Below are positions 1 to 9,695 of a stretch of DNA of 64,000 nt, piece by piece. The DNA is from Sipunculus nudus (Eukaryota > Annelida > Sipuncula > Golfingiida > Sipunculidae): contig CM049308.1 of NCBI GenBank assembly GCA_026874595.1, positions 24,206,367-24,270,366 of the forward strand, given 5' to 3'. The position numbers and the translations under genes are program-made. Positions within the stretch are counted from its first letter, which is position 1; every line of letters begins with the position of its first letter. The notes under the pieces were generated by a model. It was not told the origin of the DNA and ran no database searches. It saw nothing but the letters and a program-made list of their open reading frames with translations.

Positions 1-891
1 AAAAAGTACAAGCTACCTTGACCACACGTGTAGATGACGATAACTAGATGCATCATAGACCTCTATATATTTGATAAAACTTTGAGAATATTTTCGAGTT
101 TACAGCTGTTCACTGCATGGTAACGGAATGAAAACAAAGGGCAGCCATATCATCGATTAAAGATAACGGCAGTAAGCACATAGAATCAAAATAGCTGGCC
201 GGAAGCATAAATGGTGAATACTGTAAATGAGGAATTTTTCGCAAGTATGCATATTTCGCTAACTTCGAAATCATGTATTGATTGGTGTAAAATATGTGTT
301 AGCGAAAACTGCGTTTTAGAAGATGTACAAGAAGGGGTGACACACAAACAGATGGACAAACACATCCGTTCACTCCCTTGTACATTGATGGATAAAAAAC
401 CCATTAAGACCGTTTGAACATCACAATGAGCCTGTTGACTCAAGACGATAGATAATTGAGCAACTAATCGTGAGAGCCTAGTTTACACATTCATTATGCT
501 TTTACCGCCAGGCAGCGCCGGTTTGTGTAAACGCAGTTAAATGAGTAACCAGCTTGACCTGCCAATCAATATCAGTATTGGTTCTCTTTTAATTTCCAGG
601 CGATTCACGCAAGTTACATGTTCTCGAAAAAATAATCCATATAAATTCGCGAAATTTGCGTTTTGCGAAAATAAGAGGTTCTATAGTATCTCATTTGGAT
701 TATAGTGTTCAGATGTTGAACCATGGTACGTCAGACCTATCCATTTTTTTCCTTCCGTGCCCTGATCGACTACCGTCAAGGATTGTCCGGTGTGAATGAG
801 TTCTAAGATCTTATTGTTATGTTCTGGTCTGATATGTTTCTCCAGTTAAAACGAGCATGGGACACTTCACACGTTTTGTATGTCCGCATGG

Positions 892-953
<62 letters not shown>
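892..953. repeat. Compound microsatellite (AC)n(AT)n
   Basis: An uninterrupted (AC)n run passes directly into an (AT)n run of about 40 bases. It lies inside segmental repeat copy 1 and is not at the matching place in copy 2, so it arose or was lost after the duplication. Confidence 0.95.
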
Positions 954-956
<3 letters not shown>

Positions 957-2290
957 CGTTCATCGAAATGAATAAACAACATCGCGCCATTTCATTTTCT
1001 AGGATATAACGTTTCACATTATGGGTCTAATCAATTAAGGGTAACGCTCGTTGATATTTTGGTGTGCAGGGCAAAAATTACATGCCAAATTTCAAGGTTC
1101 AGAGTTCAAAATTTATAATTGTGTAACAAATCACACCAGGATTAAGAGCAAAAATCACCGTCATAGGTCAGGCCGGATTGTTTACAGTAGGTGTCTGCAT
1201 GGTAACTTCATTTATCTGATCAATTGATTTTTAATTTTGCATACAATCATGTGGTCATTATTCAGTCCCTTGACCCTCAGTCTGGTCCAGCCGATGCAAT
1301 GATTAAGAAATAATTCCTTACGCTGACTGAGCCATTAAGGTCGCTCTGACTGTGTCGCTACGCAGGTACTGCCACCTGGAGGCAAATTACATAACTAATG
1401 ATAGGCGCTCTGACCGACTGCTTGATCTGTTTGAGACAAATTAAGAGGTTATCACCAAGCTCGGCTATCGATACATGGAATAACATCTGATAAGGCAATA
1501 ATAAAAAAGTAACCGATAAACCTCGTCAGCGCTGAGTATGCATCTACTATTTATCTGCATAAAGGCAAATTCATAACACAGAAGACGTCGGTAATCTATG
1601 AACAATTTATTTTAAATTACTTTTATCTTTGAGATACTGTGCTCAAAGAAATCATCGACTGTTTGTTTTAGCTGTCTCTGTACTTCAGTAGGTCCAAATG
1701 CCTCATAAGCACGATCATCCCTGTGATTTCGAGAAAGATCAAGCATATTCTCTTTGAGATATTGCTCTCGAAATAAATCGCCTATTGTGCTCTGGTGGTC
1801 GTTTTGGAATTTCGATAGGTCTGTGATCCGAGAAGTCTGTAGCCCTTATAGGCACCAAAATTTTTTTATCGGTGAAATTGAGAAAGGTAAAATGTATTCT
1901 CAATGAGATAATGCGTGCAAAAGAAAGCATCACCGAGGGACGGATTGAAAGACGGATGGAGAAGGCGAACACTACACGGCGCCGCTGTTCAAGCTGGGCC
2001 ATAACAAGGCTCCGGAAGTTTAAATTGGAATACAATTCAACTGGAAAAAATGATAAATATCCTCATTAGCTGGGGGAAACTCGAACAGTATACAGAATAT
2101 TGAGGTGCCTAAATAAACTGAAAAACAGTCCCACTGCAAAAAAAAAAATCTACAGGTGCCCGCTTTGGCTAAACATAACGAAGAGAAGAAAAACGTGATT
2201 GCCCGAAAGTGCCGACTTTAGATATGACAACTTTATGGAGATGTCCACTTAGAGAGGTTCACCTGTAGACGCCAAGCTGCAGCTCCTCGT

Positions 2291-2436
2291 CGGACATTTT
2301 ACCGATACCTCATGACCAAAACCTCAACTGCAAGATGTCCAATATATCCAAAATAACCAAAATAAAAATGTTTGATCCGGGGGTCAAAGTTGTACGGGCG
2401 GTGCCTGAGAACCATACCGTTTATTTTTCTTTTGCC
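2291..2436. mobile_element. Harbinger-like MITE fragment
   Basis: The stretch ending GTGCCTGAGAACCATACCG and then TTATTTTTCTTTTGCC matches the right end of the complete element at 45948-46261, including the inner piece CAAAATAAAAATGTTTGAT. Only this end is clear; the left border is a guess. It lies in the part of segmental repeat copy 1 (2270-2740) that is missing from copy 2. Confidence 0.5.
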
Positions 2437-2927
2437 ATTACATTTTAGATTTTTCAACACCATCTTGAAAAATGGATTATTACCGGCCTCTCGGAGCAAA
2501 GCTATAATTTTGTTAATTGACCAAGAGTCCCATCACAGGTGTTAAAAAGTAAATGGAATTTCTTCACAAAATACGGAAAATGTTAATAAAATATTAGCAA
2601 ATATATTTCAAATTTATATAAAAAAGCTGGAATATTTTGTCAAGCCCAACCTGGGAACAGAAAATGACATTCAACATTAGATAATGCATTTACTTTTAAG
2701 TCAGTAGTGCAATGATATATAACCAAAAAGAGAAGACATTATTGTTATATTTTTGTTGATTTTCAAGCCTTTTAATACATTTTCAGTATGATGTATTATG
2801 TAATATGTTGTTACGCCTGGGATGAAAGGATAAATTCACAGATACCCGGTCAATATATAAACAAATGAACCATGGGTGCTTACATTAGATGGGATAAAAA
2901 TACTATTATTATTATTAGTTTATCGAA

Positions 2928-3041
2928 CTTTCATGGGCATTACAATCCACTTTCATTGCAGTTCCGGGAATTGGAACCCAAGTCGTCAGCTGAGACTGTC
3001 GGGCGCATTACCACTCAACTGTTCATGCAGGCATAGGTTCT
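2928..3041 (-). mobile_element. tRNA-derived SINE-like segment
   Basis: Read on the minus strand this is a tRNA-like piece: an A-box-like stretch (TTGAGTGGTAATGCGC) followed by a degenerate B-box (GGGTTCCAATTCC). The same segment recurs at 16985-17103, where the B-box GGTTCAATTCC is better kept. It is probably a SINE head carried along with the segmental duplication. A tRNA pseudogene is the alternative. Confidence 0.5.
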
Positions 3042-3081
3042 GGATCGAATATGACCGAATGGTTCAACTTACGGTTATTGA

Positions 3082-3310
3082 TCACGAATCTGATCTTTCC
3101 GTCTCGTTTATGCAGCAAAATACAAGGTGACGCAACTCAAACATTTCAGATCGCATGGTCTCTTTCATCTCAAACGGAACACGATACGGTTTTGACTTCA
3201 CCGGCAGTATTATTATATTATATTCGATGACATCGGTGGGGTTTGAGACCTTTGTGAATACTTCGCCATACTGGTTCAACAGATCCCGTATCCGCGCCGT
3301 TGTTGCTTGC
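3082..3310 (-). pseudogene. Ty3/gypsy pol fragment (start of reverse transcriptase)
   Basis: The minus-strand frame reads LLNQYGEVFTKVSNPTDVIE and then KPYRVPFEMKETM. This matches the conserved start of the gypsy reverse-transcriptase domain, where a YxxVF segment is followed by a KPYRxP block and an Em-like helix. Downstream catalytic motifs are missing: the domain stops near 3127, where the neighbouring segmental repeat begins. Together with the gag piece at 3720-4500 on the same strand this is one decayed Ty3/gypsy (Metaviridae-type) copy running right to left. It has frameshifts and no LTRs that I could find, so it should not be functional. Confidence 0.65.
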
Positions 3311-3720
3311 CTAGCTCGTCATTAACCTGGACGTCACTTTCAGTTTGGCTGCGCACCGCTGATACTAACGACACGTGGGAGGTTTCGTCTACTCCCTCGA
3401 GGTATAGTTCTCAGGCTAAGGTAAATTCGGTTTAACAATTCGGATTATCCGGTTCACGTACGGATTAGTTCGTACACAAGGTGACCACCGCTAAGACATG
3501 CTGAGGTTCAGCTCTAGTCTGGCAAATTGTACACGACCTTCAGAACTCTGCAACGTCGCCGTACATCCCTTTCCAGTCGAACTCGGCACTTGCACGCTCG
3601 TGTGGCCCATCTTCATAACATCAGTCCGTACCATGGAGTACCACTGGAGTACCACGATCCTTGATCCATCCAGATCGCCGCGATTATACAGACTAAGAAA
3701 TCGTCCATATAACCTGAAAA
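3311..3720 (-). pseudogene. Probable gypsy linker/protease remnant
   Basis: This interval joins the gag and reverse-transcriptase fragments of the same decayed gypsy copy. One minus-strand stretch just upstream of the reverse-transcriptase block (ARQATTARIRDLLNQ) is coding-like. The rest has several stops, and no DSG or DTG protease motif could be found. The assignment rests on position only. Confidence 0.35.
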
Positions 3721-4500
3721 GTTACATTCACATTTTTATGCCGTAAAAATTGTGTAAGCCGTGGGCCTTCGTATACCTCCCGGCCATCTCCGCCATGCTA
3801 TCTATATCGCGACACTGTCTCTCTTTCTAAAAAAAAAAAACAGAGAGATCTTTGCTGCACCAGTTCAAATACTGTTGTTACGGGGTGACATTAAAGCGGA
3901 CCGAACTGCCTCGTTAGTGAAGCTTGCTTTGCTAGTGAAGCGGTTGAAACTCCGGACTTGTGCGCCACCGACATGGGTTCGAATCCCGGATCGGCCCAGA
4001 TTTTCCCCTGAGTACTTTGTCTTCGTAACAAAATGGGGGCACGTCCAATGTGATGGTAAACTTTGTGGCCCAGGAATAAGCTCACCAAAGTGTGACTTCT
4101 GGGATAATTAGTCTTGTTCTGATAGCAGTACGCTCTTAAGAGGGGGTGTGTTACGGGATGACATAAAAGCGGACCGAAGTGCCTCGTTAGTGAAGCTTGC
4201 TTTGACAGCGAAGCGGTTGGAACGCCGGACTTGTGCGCCACCGGCATGGGTTCAAAACCCGGATTGGCCCAGTATTTTCCCCTGAGTACTTTGTCTTCGT
4301 AACACTGTTCACGCAACAGCAAGTCAACTAACAGGTTTGATGTCATCGCCTATACCCGCAATCTTGTTCCAATGGTCAAGATAACCACTTAGCCGCAACG
4401 CGAACGGGCTGGGAGTGTCGCAACGCTGTGTCCTACAAGTACGAAACTTGTTACGATAACCCTCCTCAGTCATCTTGTAACGCTCTTAAGAGATAACATT
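3720..4500 (-). pseudogene. Ty3/gypsy gag remnant, split by a TRIM insertion
   Basis: On the minus strand, right of the insertion, a frame reads MTEEGYRNKF, then FALRLSGYLDHWNKIAGI, and after a one-base shift LLVDLLLREQ. Left of the insertion it carries on with KERQCRDIDSMAEMAGRY and TKAHG. The order of these blocks (an EGyrxKF segment, an FxxRLxxYLxxW helix, an LLxREQ block, then ER...MAEMAxxY..AHG) is typical of gypsy gag/capsid regions in invertebrates. The TRIM at 3876-4304 lies right after the REQ block. Counting its duplicated target once, the two halves are in register, which shows that the gag was there first. Frameshifts and stops make it a relic. Confidence 0.7.
3876..4304 (+). mobile_element. 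TRIM: miniature LTR element with tRNA-like promoter in its LTRs
   Basis: Two direct repeats of about 155 bp (3876-4030 and 4149-4304) begin TGTTACGG and end CGTAACA, a TG...CA LTR form with inverted ends. They flank 118 bp of non-coding DNA. Right after the left LTR is TGGGGGCACGTCC, resembling the tRNA-Pro primer-binding site used by murine leukaemia virus. Right before the right LTR is AAGAGGGGGTG, a polypurine tract. ACTGT lies on both sides (3871-3875 and 4304-4308, sharing one base with the LTR end). The internal part cannot encode enzymes, so it must depend on a partner element. Each LTR has a tRNA-like A-box (3933-3943) and a B-box (GGTTCGAATCC, 3976-3986). A second, inverted copy lies at 45819-46530. 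Confidence 0.85.
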
Positions 4501-4559
4501 AGCTAATCATAGTCCATGGCTTCTCTAACTGCAAACTGCGCGTAAGTATCAAACGCCTT

Positions 4560-5570
4560 ACCACAATCTACATATGTAGAATTACCTTGGAGGAGCGCAT
4601 CTCCTTTTAAAAATAAACATAATTGTTTTCACTCTGCATGAGCAGAGTTTAGCTATTAGTTATATAATAATATAGAAGTATACAGTATTTAAGTAATAAC
4701 TCGGCCCTACCATTCCGGGTCATCATGATAATCTAATTAATCAAATTGGTGGCCACCAAAAATTTGAAGTATGAAGATGTTATTTATACAGATATATATA
4801 AAATCCCGCTCGACGACCACATAACTATTATAGACATCGGGCTCTTAAGGTTTAAGCTTAAATTACAATGATATCGATGATATCCCATACACGGATATAA
4901 TAATAAGTAAGCAAACTGCCATTTAGATTTGCGCCCCGACTCATTAACGTGTCTAGTATCCAGTAGGGGGCGCCAGCGTTGTTAAAGAGTCTATTGATTC
5001 AAAGAACTTCGCGCCTCTGTAACATTTATAACACTGGTGCAAGGTTTAAAATATTTCTTAATATGTGAGAAACTATGTCAATATGAACACACTTTTACAT
5101 AACTGCGAGTCATGCATTTCATTTACCTTTTACAAAATGTGCACATTTTTTTTTAAAAAAGTGCTGAAGGAAAGTCGAGTTAAATTATGGCATACATTAT
5201 TGTCAAGTGAAATGATGTGTGCGGAGTCCAATTCTGCCGTATGCCTAGCTCGCAGGTGAACACAAGTGCCTCAAGGTGCTGGTTTTCATTGGAACCTGGG
5301 TAAAATTCAGCAAAAACATATGACGTTGAAATAAATTGCCATAACTATATAGCGTTGTAGTAAACTCAAAAATGCAGCAAATTCAAATATTGTTCCTACA
5401 TTATTATGACATTGCATAACTTGCATATTATGCTGTATGCAAATATATAAAACTTTTATGGTGAATTTATACTCTAAAAAATATCTTTAAATCCATCCTC
5501 CGTTTAATATATATAACTTTCTTTAGGGTTCCGATTTTGGGGGAAAAGACCTTGTCTATTACATGTAATT
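4560..5570. other. No gene seen
   Basis: AT-rich DNA with stops in all frames beyond about 60 codons. The plus frame at 5065-5259 has low-complexity residues and no splice or family support. No transposon ends were recognised. Confidence 0.6.
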
Positions 5571-5574
5571 GAAT

Positions 5575-5850
5575 AATCGGTTTCTGTGGTACTGGGTAGA
5601 GCACATGACATAGAGCTGGGAGATCATGAGTTCCTTCAACCGAGAATGGCTGGCATTGTCGGTCCCCTCCAAAGATGAGCTTAGTGCAGGCAAATGGGAA
5701 GGCTGTGCTCCACAGCCGTTTTACTCTCACAAACGAATGTGAACTAGAAATAATGATATAATGACCCAGCGATGTTGATGATTACACAACCGGGATCCGT
5801 AGGTGTGGTAGTTACCTAGCCAGGGTGACACTAGGATGTTAACAAGAGGA
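5575..5850 (+). mobile_element. tRNA-derived SINE, older copy
   Basis: The segment has the A-box-like stretch TACTGGGTAGAGCACATGAC and a worn B-box (GAGTTCCTTCAACC). Its 3' body (near ATGACCCAGCGATGTTGAT and later GTAGTTACCTAGCCAGGGTG) matches the body of the better copy at 6655-6945. It is therefore a second, more diverged member of one SINE family. Confidence 0.55.
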
Positions 5851-6261
5851 GTCGTGTGCCGCCGGTAACACTCGTCTGCCATGGTCCAGCATCCAAACAT
5901 GGCAACGTTTCCTAAAATGCCAAATGATCGGACAGGAACCTAGCCTCTGAGACTGAAATAGCTTTTTATTAATTTTATCATGTTAAACGTAAAAAGTATA
6001 ACCAATATAACCAACTGCAACCCTTAGCGCCAGTTATGGCCAACAGACTGGAAAGGTCCATTTACACGTAACCTGCACTACGTTCGGTATTGGTGCTGCA
6101 GCTAAAGAATTGGGCGGACCTCTTAACTGTAAATCACTCCTCAGGGAGAGCGGCTGCTGTAGATACATATTTGATATGGATAGTTCACAGGGAGATTATG
6201 GAGGGTTATCATTCCTTGCACATTTGATAAAAAGAACTGATATTGAGATTTCACAATGTTT

Positions 6262-6580
6262 GCCTCCGCCAAGAGCGTATGCATTCATCCCAATTCGTGT
6301 ATGTGTGTGTTTGTTCGCAACACAACTCATGCAATCATGAACGGAATCTCAGGCATTTCGGGAATGTGACAATGAATAACCGATTAGACTTCCATATAGA
6401 TCCGGCACATGATCCAGATTCCAGGATGTCATCAATGAATATTTACAAATGTACAGTTACTTAAGTACGAAAGAACCTTGGAACCTGGGCCAAATAAGTG
6501 GATGCAAACATGCACAGGTTGGGGAGCGTCCCGCAATGGGGACCCCCACATGGCGGAGGCTTGCATTCAGCAGAATGCAG
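6262..6580. mobile_element. MITE with CCTCCGCC inverted ends
   Basis: The left end is CCTCCGCCAAGAGCG and the right end is the inverse, ATGGCGGAGG. The inner part in reverse orientation matches 29345-29620 and 33770-34000 (shared blocks TGTTTGCATCCACTTATT and GCCGGATC). The element at 43016-43272 has the same ends and TA flanks. It is non-coding and short, so non-autonomous. Confidence 0.6.
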
Positions 6581-6654
6581 ATTCATAGTTTCTATAAAAG
6601 TTTTAAAGAACCTAACGGGTTGACTTACTTTAAACTTGGCATGATGATCAAGTA

Positions 6655-6945
6655 TGGGTATCAGGCCCGGCTTCTGCGGCTCTTGGGTAGAGCACAGGAC
6701 TCAAAGCCGAGAGATAGGGAGTTCGAATCTCTGCCGAGGCGTTTAGATTTTCAGGGTCGGCCCTCATCCAGGGTGAGTGCTCTACAGGCTTAATGGCCGT
6801 GCCGAACGGCCGTAGTCAACCCAAACTTCGAGTGCGCCTTTCGGGGGTTCCTCGGTGGTATGACCCAGCAAATTGGACGATTAAGCACCCAGGGCCCGCA
6901 GATGGAGTAGTCACGGGGCCTGGTTAACACCAGGGTATAAAATAA
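6655..6945 (+). mobile_element. tRNA-derived SINE
   Basis: The head is tRNA-like: TTGGGTAGAGCACAGGAC as A-box and GAGTTCGAATCTC as B-box, about 40 bases apart as in a Pol III internal promoter. An anticodon-arm-like stretch lies between them. A body of about 200 bases follows and ends in an A-rich tail (AAAATAAAAGGAAA). The body is shared with 5575-5850. The tRNA fold is too worn for a real tRNA gene. Confidence 0.7.
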
Positions 6946-7387
6946 AAGGAAACGTGTGATACTGCCCTGTCAAGTAGTCGAAACCGGGATGGTATTATGC
7001 AGATGTGCATATACTTAGTTAAGTTTGCATAAAAATTGGAGGTGGTAACCTCCATCAAAACTACTTTAAAAAAGTATGCTTATCAGCGGTTTAACATACT
7101 TCAATAATTTATACCACAGAAATTGATAAAGACAAATGTAGCTGGCCCAAAGATATGTGTCTATAATATGCGTACAATGGAAGATCAACTGCACAGAAGG
7201 ACATAACAGGGTCAGCTTTATTTGCAAAATTTTAAGACATGCAAAAAAAAATTAAAAAAATATTTTAAACAAAATTTTCGTAATGATTGAATAAAATAGA
7301 ATTACAATTCATGTCTTAAATGTTGACAGCGATCGCACAGAAACAAATAAGAAATTATTCAGAGGCCCTTGCTAGCATTTGACAAAA

Positions 7388-7389
<2 letters not shown>

Positions 7390-7460
<71 letters not shown>
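7390..7460. repeat. (AT)n microsatellite
   Basis: About 70 bases of uninterrupted AT repeat, some 300 bases upstream of the start codon of the cysteine-rich peptide gene. Confidence 0.95.
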
Positions 7461-7462
<2 letters not shown>

Positions 7463-7757
7463 TTCTTTAGGTACGTGTCCCGAAGAACGCATTCTCCTGA
7501 CGTTCCCACACCTTGTTACCAATCTAGATCAAAAGGTCAGGAGCTTTTAACAAAAAGGCGTCCCAAATAACACGTCTGTGCCTCTCTATTTTAAGATGAT
7601 ATTAGCATTTCTGTGGCAACCACATGCTTGTTTCTCTGAGAGACCTGCTGTTTTCCCAGGGTTGACTTTGCTTCATATACAAGGGGGACGGCTAAACAGG
7701 ACATTCAAAAACTTTGAAACTTTGAAGCCTGAAGACAACAAAAAGAGATTCTTCATC

Positions 7758-7794
7758 ATGAAGTTCGTCATCGTCCTTGCTGTACTGCTTGCCG
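7758..7794 (+). CDS. Exon 1 of peptide copy 1 (signal peptide)
   Basis: Encodes the hydrophobic leader MKFVIVLAVLLA, then one base of the next codon before the donor GTACGT. The context ATCATGA supports this start. A weak TATA-like CATATACAAGG lies at about 7674, some 85 bases upstream. No equivalent exon was found for copy 2. Confidence 0.75.
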
Positions 7795-8721
7795 GTACGT
7801 GTGCATCATTTTCAATTGTTGTTGTATTACATTGAATCAGAGAGTTTGGATATCTAGACCTGTATAGCCGTTGGTAATTATGTTTTCCATTAAAATATAT
7901 GAAAACAAAACGTAATCCCATAAGGCGATTATAAACGATTAACCGGTTTCCCCGGCCTTCAAGGTCCCGTGATATATAAATATGGAATTTCAGCAATCCC
8001 ACGATGTCAAGGACATTTTTCCAAAATATTCAGTTAAAAAGTTCCCATGAATAACACAGGCTTGATTCAAATTCCATATCACTATCTTCCGCGCAAGGTT
8101 TGCGTCCCCATATCGGACGCATTTCTACACCAGCAGCGTAGGTATAAATATAGTGAAAAGTACAAAATAGTCCGTTCGAGTGTGCTACATAATCATTGTT
8201 CTAAGGCAATTTACATAAACATTGGTGTTTTCGTGGTAAAGACTTCATGGAATAAGTTTTGTAAGCATGCGCATGTTGAATGTAAACAGAAAATGCAACC
8301 TTGAAATGTAACATATTTTAATTTTAAATTTGACATTTAAGATAAGATGATCAGCCCGTTCAACAATGTTCAAACATAAGAGGTTCGTTTCGAGTGTGAA
8401 AGTTATCTGGCGGAAGGGGTCCTTATGGACAAGGGTGTCCGTAGAAATCGGGCAAAGTATATGTGAAATATCATGCAAGGTTTGAGCAAGGGTTATCTCG
8501 AAAAGGTGTAGCAGGCGGCGTTTTAATAAGACATCAAAGCATGGCTACAGTAGCAAAGTATCAAATAGTATCAGTGGCAAGCGAAGGCTCTGGATGATCA
8601 CCGCACTTGGAAAATAAAATGTGTGTGTGTGTCGGGGGGGGGGGGATGTCAGAAAATGCTTCCGACACTAAAATTTATGATGTTTATGAATGAAATATGT
8701 ATGACTATATGGCTATGTGGC

Positions 8722-8818
<97 letters not shown>

Positions 8819-9372
8819 TTAATTATAGCTGTCCTAGCCGAGCAGCAAGATTTTCATCAATGTGGGCCGGACCGTAATGGCGAATGTCGGCCATTTACTT
8901 GTGATGTCAATGAGCGTGCCTGCATGAGCCGTGATGCGGCTCAATGTGAACGTGAAGAGTTGTGCTGTTACCCCGCGGATCGTCTACCGCGTGAATGTTA
9001 CCCGTAACAGACATTCTGCTTTTCAACATCACCATTACGTACGTATTCAAGTATAAAACATGGATGAAAAAGGACAAGCCTTCCATCTTAAAAAAAGAAT
9101 GACAGATAAACATTGATATACCTTCTGCTGGTGCTTAAAATGTTTAAACCGGTATTTAATAACACAGGAAATAATAACAATATATATAATTATGTATATA
9201 TATATTATTAACAATATAAACATGATTATTATTTAATAAATCTATGGCAAAATGCAACATTTTCATTTCTCTTTTCCATAATGACTTTGGATTATATATT
9301 TAAATTTAACTACATCAATTTTATTATTAATTTCAGGTGGAATGAATCAAGCATTATAAAGTGAAAAATAAA
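7758..9372 (+). CDS. Secreted eight-cysteine peptide, copy 1 (three exons)
   Basis: Coding exons are 7758-7794 and 8829-9007, joined through GT (GTACGT) and AG (AATTATAG) sites with a phase-1 intron. The product has 71 residues. It starts MKFVIVLAVLL, a short positive end plus hydrophobic core, and cleavage is likely after VLA. The mature part has eight cysteines spaced C-x7-C-x4-C-x6-C-x7-C-x5-CC-x9-C and is slightly acidic. Leaving out cysteines 4 and 8 gives a spacing close to beta-defensins and big defensins, but no family could be assigned. The 3' UTR appears spliced: a donor at 9039 (TTAC/GTACGT) and an acceptor at 9336, with AATAAA at 9367-9372. Both sites recur in the inverted paralogue at 17852-18631. 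The paired codon spacing, identical exon-2 length and conserved frame argue that it is real. Secretion and a defence or venom-like role are inference. Confidence 0.8.
8725..8815. repeat. (AT)n microsatellite at the intron 3' end
   Basis: About 90 bases of AT repeat end only some 13 bases before the exon-2 acceptor. It takes the place where a pyrimidine tract would normally lie. The matching place in copy 2 has no such repeat. Confidence 0.95.
8829..9007 (+). CDS. Exon 2 of peptide copy 1 (mature cysteine-rich part)
   Basis: Begins after TTCTTAATTATAG and encodes the end of the leader (VLAE) plus all eight cysteines, including the ends CGPDRNGEC and ELCCYP. It stops at TAA 9005-9007. Its length of 179 bases equals exon 2 of copy 2. 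The upstream open frame through the AT microsatellite is not coding. Confidence 0.8.
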
Positions 9373-9695
9373 ATATACATTAGTATTCATTGAAGTTTAT
9401 CGCATTATGTATAAGGATTAAAGTGACGACTTTTTCCAAGCAGCTTGATTCAAAATGTGTAACGCACCTTGGTCTCACTAGGGCTGAATACCAATGATGC
9501 CCCAGCCTGATATTTTATCACACAGGATTCCTCTATTAATCAGCTTTATTACATAAATAAAGGCCTGACACAGATCCCGTTAATTAGAATTAAAACAGCC
9601 CAAGACTAGAATAAAAGCCTATGCTTTAGAACACCATCTCAAGACGTACCAATCGGGGTTGAGCTGAAAGTGCAAAACAGTGATGTCATAAGTTA

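Larger units (their letters stand above)
1..3040. repeat. Segmental repeat, copy 1 (direct duplicate of 12147-17102)
   Basis: The opening bases, through the block ACACGTGTAGATGACGAT, return at about 12147. The block starting GGGTCTAATCAATTAAGG near 1022 returns near 14036 and 16025. The block around CTAAACATAACGAAGAGAAG near 2171 returns near 14828 and 15888. The block GTATGATGTATTATGTAATA near 2787 returns near 16870. Order and strand are the same in both copies, so this is a direct duplication rather than chance repeat sharing. Copy 1 alone holds 2270-2740; copy 2 alone has extra internal units. No convincing coding frame is present; the short open frames overlap simple repeats or shift between copies. 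Borders are approximate. Confidence 0.8.
8125..9695. repeat. Inverted duplication, left arm
   Basis: Intron, exon 2, 3' UTR exon and downstream flank of peptide copy 1 align with the reverse complement of 17537-20737. Examples are ACCAGCAGCGTAGG with ACCAGCGGCGGACG, GCGAAGGCTCT in both, and TTGAGCTGAAAGTGCAA in both. Similarity fades upstream of about 8125, so exon 1 and the promoter lie outside the alignable block. Confidence 0.75.

Noticed and set aside
3891-4346. Minus-strand frame of 151 codons with internal repeats
   Set aside because: It runs through both TRIM LTRs and the end of a gag relic; the inner repetition is the LTR pair, not a repeat protein.
4483-4496. ACGCTCTTAAGAG shared by the gag flank and the TRIM inner part
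   Set aside because: Only 13 bases and partly palindromic; could be chance and no wider match supports homology.
6670-6745. Possible tRNA gene
   Set aside because: A and B boxes are present but the acceptor and anticodon stems do not pair, and a SINE body follows.
7578-7835. The 85-codon frame including the peptide leader, read from 7578
   Set aside because: The upstream part has no conserved features; the leader starts at 7758 and the frame after 7794 is intron.
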